From Streptomyces sp. CB01249 (GTDB taxonomy: Bacteria > Actinomycetota > Actinomycetes > Streptomycetales > Streptomycetaceae), in assembly GCF_001905735.1 (NCBI RefSeq), contig NZ_LISW01000010.1, forward strand, positions 202,591-266,590: a stretch of 64,000 nt of DNA, given 5' to 3'. The notes beneath the pieces are model-generated. The model was not told where the DNA came from. It did no database searches and worked only from the letters and a program-made list of their open reading frames with translations. The translations under genes and the position numbers were made by a program. This document shows, one piece after another, positions 57,034-64,000 of this stretch (positions are counted from its first letter, which is position 1; each line of letters opens with the position of its first letter).

Positions 57034-59115
57034 CTACAGGCTGCGTCCTCGCCCCGGTTCGGGGCCGGGACTGCGCAGGTGCGGCGGCTGCTGGGTGTTC
57101 GACGTTGCGGTGCCGTTCTGCGGAGGCCGAGGCTTGCGGACGGTCGTCGACTTGGCCCGCGCTGCGGCGGCCGAGGGGCGCGTGCGGGGCGAGGGCTGCG
57201 AGGGGTCGGCTGGTGGTGGAGCAATCCGGGACCGAGGAGTACGCCAGGCCTCGGGCCGGTCCGGGCTGTGGATGATCCAGTCAGTGTCCCTGAAGTGCGA
57301 GGACAGGTTGCGGCCGAGTTGGGTGGCGTCGAAGGGGCCCGAGGACTCGAAGACGCCCAGTGATATCGGGCGGCCCAGCGTTGCCTCCCAGGTGCGGGCC
57401 CAGTCGGCCAACGCTGGCAGGGTGCCCAGTACCGTCGCCTTGTCCAGGTAGCCGTGCCCGCCCATGAAGTCGCCCGGGTAGCGGTGGGAGTGGTTGGCGC
57501 GCCAGTGCTCGCGTGCCGCCCGCACGATGGCCGTGGAGTTGATGTCGAGGTCAAAGTCGCTGGGTTCCGATTCCAGGCCCAGGCGCCACATGGCGTCGAA
57601 GGGACGAGCCAGGGGCCTGCTGTCCTCACCGAACCACGTGTGCAGGCGTTGGAGGGCCTGGAGATCGTGTGCAAGGGCCTGCGGGCCGGGCAGGGTCTTG
57701 TGGATTCCGGCGTAGAACCCGGCACCCGAGCCCTTGATGCGGATGTCGACGTCGGCGGGATCGATGCCGTCGTGGCCCAGAGCGGTCAGCATGTGGGCAC
57801 TGAACTGTCCGTAGAGCGCTGGGGTCATCCCCATCGGGGCTTCCCCAGTCACCATCCACTTGATCTGTACGGGATTGATGCCCAGGAAGTCGAGGTCACG
57901 CTGGGCCAGCACGTAACCGGTCTGGTCCTGGGGCCACCAGGGCGGTGCGGGTTGCGTGCCCGCCAGAATCCCCAGGATCTGAGCATCGAGCGGCACGGCC
58001 GGGTCGAGCTGGTCCGTGATGGAGAGCGGCTGCCACTGTCTGGTGTCCGGGTCCGGCTGGATGGGGGCTGCTGGCGGGGCGGCGAAGGCCAGTGCTGGAG
58101 CACCGAGGGAGATACCGGCGGCCGCCGTCTGAGTCCCGGATTCGGGCGGGGCAAGGTGGGAGACGATGCCGTCCAGGGTGACGCGGTAGTCGCCCGGCAG
58201 GGCGACCCATTCCATCTGCCCGAGGAAGCCCATGCCGGTGGTGGGCAGGGAGAGTACCTCCGCGGCCCGCTGGCGGGAGGCGACGATCACGCCGTGCCCG
58301 GTGCGCTGCTCCAGCCAGTCGGCGACCACCTGACGGTCCGCCGACCAGCTGGAGAGCGGACGCTCGCGGGCCTGCACAACCGTCCCGACGTTGTCGCCGC
58401 TCACCCACAGGGGCTGCTCGGCGCCCTCGGGCCAGCTCAACGCGCGATATGCGATCACTTCGGTGATCCCGCGCGCGGCCAGCACTTCCTGGGTCATCTG
58501 GTGCTGGGTCCGCAGGAAGTGCCGCAGGGCATCGCGGTTGTAGCTCAGTTCCATCCGTACAGCGGACGCCGTCTTGGGGTCCAGATGCCACTCCAGAGCA
58601 TCGGTGATCTCGAACTCCTCGGCCGCGGCCTCCTGGAGCGCCAGGACCCGCACGTTATTGTTGGAGCCGTAGGACCAGGCGCCCATGAGTTCGCTGACCG
58701 CGACCATCCGCACCAGCAGCTCGGCCTCGGGCGAGTCCATGCGCACCGCCCCGGCCGGGGCCTCCCGAGGGAAGGCCGGGCCCAGTTCGCCGACATGGAG
58801 TACATCGACCCCCATGGAGGGGTAGCACGCATTGTGCGGGACCACGACGTGCTGCGGGCTGCCCAGATGGGCCGCGAGGTCACTGCCGACGCTCAGCCCC
58901 ATGGCAGCAAGCACCAGCTCCGGCGTGGGCGTCTGTATTCGCCGGGCCAGCCGGCCGATGGCGATGGTCTTGGCCTGAGGAGTGTCGGTGACCTGGCCGT
59001 CGTCGGTCAGCAGTGCCTCGCCGATGCGCAGGGCCTCGGCGCGCTCCGGCGAGCCGAGCGGCGGGACGAGGACCCGGTCTGGCTCACCCGCCGACTGGCT
59101 CGTGCACTCGCTCAA
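57034..59115 (-). CDS. Large protein with ADP-ribosyltransferase-like and nucleotidyltransferase-like signatures
   Basis: This 693-residue protein uses a TTG start with GGGGGAG upstream. Residues about 215-310 show an ART-like series: Arg224 (IAYRALSW), SSWS at 255-258 (RPLSSWSADRQVVADWL) and a QxE at 300-302 (GFLGQMEWVALPG). After a proline-rich linker (340-362), residues 455-600 contain GSG at 462-464 and SDFDLDIN at 519-526, resembling the GS and DxD metal motifs of nucleotidyltransferases. The tail is basic and disordered. Both assignments rest on motif reading. No export signal. Third gene of a leftward operon with a PHP hydrolase. Confidence 0.55.
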   Translation of the reverse strand: MSECTSQSAGEPDRVLVPPLGSPERAEALRIGEALLTDDGQVTDTPQAKTIAIGRLARRIQTPTPELVLAAMGLSVGSDLAAHLGSPQHVVVPHNACYPSMGVDVLHVGELGPAFPREAPAGAVRMDSPEAELLVRMVAVSELMGAWSYGSNNNVRVLALQEAAAEEFEITDALEWHLDPKTASAVRMELSYNRDALRHFLRTQHQMTQEVLAARGITEVIAYRALSWPEGAEQPLWVSGDNVGTVVQARERPLSSWSADRQVVADWLEQRTGHGVIVASRQRAAEVLSLPTTGMGFLGQMEWVALPGDYRVTLDGIVSHLAPPESGTQTAAAGISLGAPALAFAAPPAAPIQPDPDTRQWQPLSITDQLDPAVPLDAQILGILAGTQPAPPWWPQDQTGYVLAQRDLDFLGINPVQIKWMVTGEAPMGMTPALYGQFSAHMLTALGHDGIDPADVDIRIKGSGAGFYAGIHKTLPGPQALAHDLQALQRLHTWFGEDSRPLARPFDAMWRLGLESEPSDFDLDINSTAIVRAAREHWRANHSHRYPGDFMGGHGYLDKATVLGTLPALADWARTWEATLGRPISLGVFESSGPFDATQLGRNLSSHFRDTDWIIHSPDRPEAWRTPRSRIAPPPADPSQPSPRTRPSAAAARAKSTTVRKPRPPQNGTATSNTQQPPHLRSPGPEPGRGRSL

Positions 59116-59165
59116 TGTGCTCCCCCGTGTGTGGTGGTGTCCTGTACCGGTGCCGCGGCGGCGGG

Positions 59166-59732
59166 TCAGTGCGCGGCGAGGAACGCCGCGGCCTGGCTCT
59201 GGAGGCTGTCCGGAGCCGTGTCCCAGGCCGGGGTGCGCATCAGCTCGCGCAGCCTGACCTCCTTGACCTCCGCGGGAGCGTCCGCCCGCAGACCGAGGTG
59301 GAACCACACGCGGTCGAGGTCATCGGGCCATGCCCAGTGCGCGCCGACCGCGGAGGCCGGGCCGTCCTCGGAGCCGGCGTCCGGAACGTGCACTTCGGCG
59401 GCGGTGGCCGCAGGGGTGATCTCGACGAGGTCGAGCCCCAGGTGGTCGATGGCCTGGCGGAACCGTGCCCGGTGGCTCTCGACGACTGCGGGCGGGGCCT
59501 GCGCGCCGTCCGAGAACAGCGCGAACACCCAGCTGGTGGCGTCGGTACGGGCCACATCCAGCACGAGCCGGTTGCCCGCAGCGTCAGTGAAGGAGCGGTG
59601 GGCGATGCTCTCTGCCGCACCGGGTCCCTCACGGCGGGGTTCGGGGGACAGGTCGAAGTCAATGCGCAGCCACTCCTCCTGGGCGGCGGTCAGTTCTCCG
59701 ACGGACAGGGCGCGCAGGGCGGGCCACAGCAT
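59166..59732 (-). CDS. Hypothetical acidic protein
   Basis: This 188-residue protein is not recognised. It is acidic with alternating strands and helices (LVLDVARTDATSWVFALFSD, VVESHRARFRQAIDHLGLDL) and a conserved-looking HWAWPDDLDRVWFHLGL. No signal peptide or membrane segment. It lies 48 bases after the PHP gene and 50 bases before the ART/NTase-like gene, all leftward, so it is probably co-expressed with them and may be an immunity or accessory partner. Confidence 0.6.
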   Translation of the reverse strand: MLWPALRALSVGELTAAQEEWLRIDFDLSPEPRREGPGAAESIAHRSFTDAAGNRLVLDVARTDATSWVFALFSDGAQAPPAVVESHRARFRQAIDHLGLDLVEITPAATAAEVHVPDAGSEDGPASAVGAHWAWPDDLDRVWFHLGLRADAPAEVKEVRLRELMRTPAWDTAPDSLQSQAAAFLAAH

Positions 59733-59780
59733 GAGCGTGTCTCCTTGTGTTCGGGAAGGTCGGCGGGGGATGAGCGTCGG

Positions 59781-60728
59781 TCAGGAGCGGTCGAGGTGAA
59801 TCGGGTTGGTCCAGGCGCGGCCGCCAAAGGCATCTTCCACGGTCACACGGCAGTACCCGCGTCGGAACATCGCGTGCGGCAGCGAGCACTCCGTCAGGTC
59901 GGTGCCCTCCACGACCTCGGCGCCCGGCGCCCCGCCGCTGAGGACCACCTTGCTGGCCGGCGAGCAGCGCACGACGACCGCTTCGTCGGTGAGCTGAACG
60001 TCGTAGATCTCGGGGCCGGTGCTGGAGTAGAAGTCCCCGGCCTTCAGGGCCGCCAGCAGCAGGCCCGGGGCGAGTGTTTCGGCGAGGACGTTGACCCAGG
60101 CGGCACACGCCGGCGGGTCCTGCGGTTGCAGGTGCGCATCGTCGGCGGCGTACGCGGTGAGCCGGTGTCCCCGGTTGAGGAGGGTGTCGGTCAGGTGCCA
60201 GCTGTCCCCTCGGTGCTCGCGCTCGGCGAGGGCGTTGTAGACCTCGACGGCGTGCGCGGCGTCCAGGCTCTCGGCGTCATCGACGGTGAGCAGCGAGGCG
60301 GCGGGGTGTGCCATGCCGACGAAGGCACCGGCCGCCCGGGCACGGCGGGCCAACTGCGGGCCGTCCTCGCCGGGGTGCGGTGGGGCGAAGCCGATGGGCA
60401 GTCCGACCGCGACGATGTGCCAGGACGGTCCGGCCTCGGTGCGCGGGGCGTGCAGCTCGGCGCCGATCAGCGTGGTGAAGCCCAGGCCCCTCAGGGCGCG
60501 GGTGTCAGTCACCGGGAAGTCGTACTCGGGGCGGAAATGGTCCGTGACGGCCAGGAAGTCGTAGCCGTGCTCCTGGTAGTGCCGGGCCGTCTGGCGGGGC
60601 GTCAGGGCGCCGTCCGACTCGGTGGTGTGGGTGTGCAGGTTGCCGCGCCAGAACGTGCCGGGCCGGTCGAACGGCAGACCGCTTGTGTGGCGGCGTCCTA
60701 ACGAGCGCGCTGGGCGGCTCTCGTGCAT
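59781..60728 (-). CDS. PHP-domain metallohydrolase (CehA/McbA family)
   Basis: This 315-residue protein has the PHP metal ligands in order: HTHTTESDG (His32, His34, Asp39), VTDH (Asp63, His64), IGAELH, MAHPAAS and YAADDAHL. This fits the CehA/McbA-like branch, in which the trinuclear site hydrolyses phosphoesters or carbamates. A C-terminal beta-rich domain (about 235-315) follows. ATG preceded by GGAGGG. First gene of the leftward operon with the unknown protein and the ART/NTase-like protein. Confidence 0.83.
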   Translation of the reverse strand: MHESRPARSLGRRHTSGLPFDRPGTFWRGNLHTHTTESDGALTPRQTARHYQEHGYDFLAVTDHFRPEYDFPVTDTRALRGLGFTTLIGAELHAPRTEAGPSWHIVAVGLPIGFAPPHPGEDGPQLARRARAAGAFVGMAHPAASLLTVDDAESLDAAHAVEVYNALAEREHRGDSWHLTDTLLNRGHRLTAYAADDAHLQPQDPPACAAWVNVLAETLAPGLLLAALKAGDFYSSTGPEIYDVQLTDEAVVVRCSPASKVVLSGGAPGAEVVEGTDLTECSLPHAMFRRGYCRVTVEDAFGGRAWTNPIHLDRS

Positions 60729-60859
60729 GATCCCTCCTCGTTGATGGTGACCATTCTCGTGCAGCTGATCATTCGGGGAACTCCTTTCGGACGAGGATGG
60801 TGCTGACTCACGCGCATGAGAGCGGCTCGGCGGCGAACGTGCCGTCGCCGCCGGGGAGG

Positions 60860-61660
60860 TCAGTCCGTCTCGAAGGCGTCCTCCCGCAGATGCGCGCTGA
60901 GGACTTCAGCGATGGTGTCCAGGGCGTCCTTGATGGCGAGGTGGTCGGCGCCGCTGACCGTGGTGTCCAGCAGTTCGCTATCGCTGCGCACGGTGGTCCT
61001 GCGGTAGTCCTCTTCGCCGAGGGTGACAGTAAAGGTGCGGCCGACCGGCAGGGACAACTGGAGTACTGTCTCGCCGGCCACGGCCTGCTGAATGCCGAGC
61101 GGGTCGAGATCCCGCTCCGAGGTACGGGCGGCGAACTGGTCGGTGCTCTGGAGCGAGGCCCAGTGGGCGTGCGCGTAGCGCAGGGCGTCACGCAGCTTGC
61201 TGACCAGGTCCTCGGCCATCTCGACGTGACGCTCCTCCTCGTGTCCGTCGAGGAGGGCGGCGATCCGGTCGTAGGCGGTGCTCATCTGCCAGGCGGCGCT
61301 GGCCAGCGGGGCCGGATCCTCCTCCAGCTGCGCGGGCAGCAGGACCTGCGCGGCCAGCTCGGAGAGTTCGTGCACGGCCTCCGCTCGCAGCGACTCGTAC
61401 CGCGGGCGCGGCCGTTCAGGAACCGCGGCACGGTCGGTGGGCTCGATACCCGGGGCGCGCAGGTCGTCGTAGACGGTAATCCCTGGTGATGTTGGCGGTA
61501 CGGGCGAGTTCGGCGACGTTGCGGGTGCCCGACCACCAGGCGGCGGCCAGCAGGTCGGCGCGGTGCTCGGGCAGGCGGTCGCGGCGGGCGGCCCAGCCCT
61601 TGAGGGCGGCGAAGGGCTCGCGCACCGCTGCCGGGATAGTGGTGCCCGCCCCACGTTCCC
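60860..61660 (-). pseudogene. Frameshifted HTH protein gene
   Basis: An N-terminal segment in one frame (FAALKGWAARRDRLPEHRAD, WWSGTRNVAELARTANITRD) continues in another (TVYDDLRAPGIEPTDR and on to the stop at 60860). Removing one A from the AA at 61478-61479 restores ITRDTVYDDLRA and a protein of about 260 residues. It has a small HTH near residues 35-60 and a long helical C-terminus. The start is uncertain (perhaps GTG near 61625) because the 5' end abuts the Tn3 remnant. Function unknown. Confidence 0.65.
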
Positions 61661-61677
61661 GGCAGCACGGGCGGTCC

Positions 61678-64000
61678 TCACGCGTCGTCGGTAGCGTGCT
61701 TGTCGCGCAGGGGCCGCAGCCCGCCGGGCAGGTCGGGGAGCTGGAAGGAGTACCGGCCCAGCACGTTGATGTGGTGGCGGTAGCCGGGCTCGTCGGCCAG
61801 GCGCAGGATGTGCAGAGTCTTCGCGATCCGCCCGTAGTGCGCGATCGCGTCACCGAGCGGGGTGGGGCGTCCGTCGCGCGACAGCATCCGGATGACGTCA
61901 TAGGCGCGGACGGCTCCGGTGTGGATGGAGCCGATGATCCGCAGGATGTCCTCCCAGTGCCGCTCGATGCGGGTGAGGTCGACCCGGCCGCGGGCCGCTT
62001 GCTGGAAGGCCCCGTAGTCGGCGGTGCGGTCGATCCGCCACATCTTCTGGTCCGGCAGGTCGGCGAGCTGCGGGGCGTAGGCGAACCCGGCCAGGGCCAG
62101 CAGCCCGAACCAGCAGCCCGAACCAGCAGCCCGAAGACAATGTCGCTGTAGGAGGCGGTGTCGGTGACGATCATCTCCGGACGCTTGCCACCGTCGCGGT
62201 CGTAGAGGACGTCCAGCACGTACAGGGAGTCGCGCGGGGTGCCGGCCACGGCCTTCCCGCCCAGCCCGGCCGCCTGGTCGTTGATCATGTTCAGCCAGGT
62301 GGCGCCGCCCCGGCGACCGAAGTACTTCGGGTTCGGCCTCGCGTACACGCTGGGGACGGGGACGACGAACCGCATCCCGTCGACCGAGGCGACCAGGCCC
62401 CCGCCCCTTGCCTGGGCGAGCGGGATGCACTCCTGGTGCTCGATGAGGGCCGCGTTCGCGGCCCGGTAGGTCGCCAGAGCCGCAGGTACGTCTGGTCCAC
62501 GTGGGACAACCGGCTGTACTTCAAGGCGTCCGCGCCGCCCATCACCGGGGTGTAGACGACGTTGCGGCCGCGGGCGACCAGCAGCCCGGCGATCGTGACG
62601 CGCAGGTCCTTCAGCCTTGCCTCGCCGCCGGTGACCGAGGTGAAGGCCTGGTCGGCGCCGGTCCAGGACATCACCTCCAGCAGCACCTCGGGCAGGTCCA
62701 CCCGGGGCAGCATCGCGTTCACCGCGGCCCGGAGGTCGAGGAGGGAGGCCGGTTCGGGCTCCGGCTCCAGGGCAGCGAAGCGAAGGCGGCCGTCGTCGTC
62801 GAAGACGATCTGCGCGTTGTCCGGGCAGGTGCAGCGAGGCCAGCACAGTCGGGCGGGCCTGCTGCCACGCCTCACCCGCCAGCAGCTTCGCCCGCGGGTC
62901 GCCCCACTTCGAGGAGTTGCGGGCAAAGACCTGCTTGCTGCGCAGCATCCGGTGCAGCTGCTCCAGCACGCAGAACGTGTACGCCTTCCAGTCCACCGTC
63001 CCCGACTCCAGGTGCGACGCCGCCAGCACCAGGCGTCGCCACGAGCCGCCCAGCAGGGCGGTGTCGATCTCGGCGGGTCCGACCTTCTTGCGCCCCATCA
63101 GCTCCGGCAGCGACAACAGCGCGCCCAGCACCGGCTCGCCCTCCGGGGTGGCGTCGAAGTCCACCACGGTGACCAGCAGCTTCAGGAACGGCCGGACCGT
63201 GCCGAACCGGTTGATCAGCATGGCACGCCATGCCTCGTCCGCATCCGAGTCCAGGGGCGGGGTCAGCTCGAACAGCGCGGCGATCGCCGCGGCCAGCTCG
63301 TGGCGGGGCACCACCTGCTCGATCGCCGCCCACATCGCCTCCAGGCTCCACCTTCGGCCGCGTGATCTCCCCGGTGTCGGTGTCGACCTGCTCGCTGGTG
63401 GTGTCGAACACGACCTGGAACGCGGTCGCCAGCTTCGCCGACGCCCGCTCCACCCGCGGCAGCGTCTTCAGCTTCTCCTTCGCGCTCTCCCGCTCCGCCC
63501 TCGCCAGCAGCTTCGTCGCGATCAGCACCTCCAGCAGGTCCAGCGCGTCGTCCACCGCCCGCGAGGTCAGGTAGACGGTGGTGGCCAGCAGCGTCGCCAG
63601 CCGACGCGCGTCGGAGTGCCGGCGCAGCAGCGACGCCTTCCCGTCCACCCCGTACCGCGACAGCTCCGCCAGACGCCGGGGCGGTATACCCAACACGTCC
63701 ACGGCGCCCATCCCGAGCGCGGCGATCTCCTCCGCCCGCTCCAGGGCCCGCTTCATCTGCGGGCCCGACACCCGCACCGGGCCCCGGCGCAGCCGGTCCA
63801 GCTCCGAGACCCGCTCACCCGGCGGCACCGTCAGCAGCGAGTCCAGCACCGCCCGCTGCCCCAGCCCGAGCATCCCGTACAGGGTGTCCCACAGCCGCTG
63901 GTTCGCCGCCTCCCGTACCGAGGCCACCAGCCGCGTCAGCGTCGTCACCCCCGGCAGCAGCACCCGGCCCTCGCGCAGCCACCCGGCCGCCGCGTCGAAC
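61678..64000 (-). pseudogene. Tn3-family transposase, multiply disrupted, runs off the window
   Basis: The fragments follow the Tn3 transposase in order (LPRVERASAKLATAFQVVFD, LLVTVVDFDATPEGEP, DQAFTSVTGGEARLKDL, SVDGMRFVVPVPSVYARPNP, LADLPDQKMWRIDRTADYG and a closing HINVLGRYSFQLPDLPGGLR). Frame breaks lie near 63,348 (extra base), 62,824 (extra base), 62,480 (missing base) and 62,098-62,136 (13-base tandem triplication). Near 61,770 the protein jumps from ADEPGYRH to HINVLGR, losing the segment of about 90 residues with the catalytic Glu. The transposase cannot be active. Confidence 0.85.
62098..62136. repeat. 13-base tandem triplication in the transposase pseudogene
   Basis: The unit CAGCAGCCCGAAC occurs three times in a row (last base of the third copy is G). 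Deleting two copies restores the frame as DIVFGLLALAGF, matching the transposase family, so the expansion itself caused the frameshift. Confidence 0.9.

Noticed and set aside
62098..62136. CRISPR-like repeat
   Set aside because: Only three directly abutting 13-base copies without spacers, inside a coding remnant.

Overview
The window is very GC-rich (third codon positions almost all G or C), with GTG and TTG starts, 4-base start/stop overlaps, many transport-regulator pairs and a SARP activator. This points to Streptomyces or a close relative, probably an accessory-rich part of the chromosome. No tRNA or rRNA gene and no CRISPR array was seen.

Bases 1-34,000 hold a mosaic of small stress, efflux and detoxification units. 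They include the end of an ECF sigma factor with its downstream CU044_5270-type membrane protein, a DGPF/YciI protein next to a long ECF sigma factor (ECF42 type), an ArsR-type regulator coupled to an MFS pump and a divergent flavoprotein, a MarR regulator divergent from an MDR reductase, a MATE pump with a kinase-like protein, a peptide deformylase paralogue, a MerR-reductase pair, a heterodimeric ABC exporter with one crippled ATP site, a MerR/GyrI-like regulator followed by an MFS pump, a SoxR-box-preceded SnoaL-like protein, two convergent DUF1772 proteins and a secreted multicopper oxidase. Most units carry their own palindromic operator or terminator.

Bases 35,417-54,637 form the main point of interest: a biosynthetic gene cluster I cannot match to a known product. 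A leftward operon encodes an alpha-oxoamine synthase, a FabF-like ketosynthase, a MaoC-type dehydratase, an adenylating enzyme and a carrier protein. It continues into paralogues of TrpD, TrpA, TrpF and TrpC, with an ectoine-synthase-like cupin and an acyl-CoA dehydrogenase between them. TrpE and TrpB are absent. A SARP gene lies in the middle, with SARP-type direct repeats upstream of the operon. A second leftward unit (carrier protein, KSIII, ketoreductase) and a rightward unit (CFA-type methyltransferase, Baeyer-Villiger-type monooxygenase, Tat-exported FAD oxidase, SRPBCC protein, alpha/beta hydrolase) complete the set. A PLP decarboxylase/GNAT/DUF6875 operon (32,659-35,356) abuts the cluster behind a terminator and may belong to it. 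The inferred logic is: make an acyl chain on carrier proteins, join it to an amino acid through the oxoamine synthase, build a ring with Trp-type chemistry, then methylate and oxidise. The Trp paralogues are changed at substrate-binding motifs, so an ordinary role in tryptophan supply is unlikely.

Bases 54,940 to the end look like a decayed mobile or plasmid-derived island. It holds a zeta-toxin-type kinase with a disturbed 5' end, a tyrosine integrase interrupted by a stop codon, and a leftward operon (PHP metallohydrolase, unknown protein, and a 693-residue protein with ADP-ribosyltransferase-like and nucleotidyltransferase-like signatures). It ends with a frameshifted HTH gene and a Tn3-family transposase pseudogene that runs off the window.
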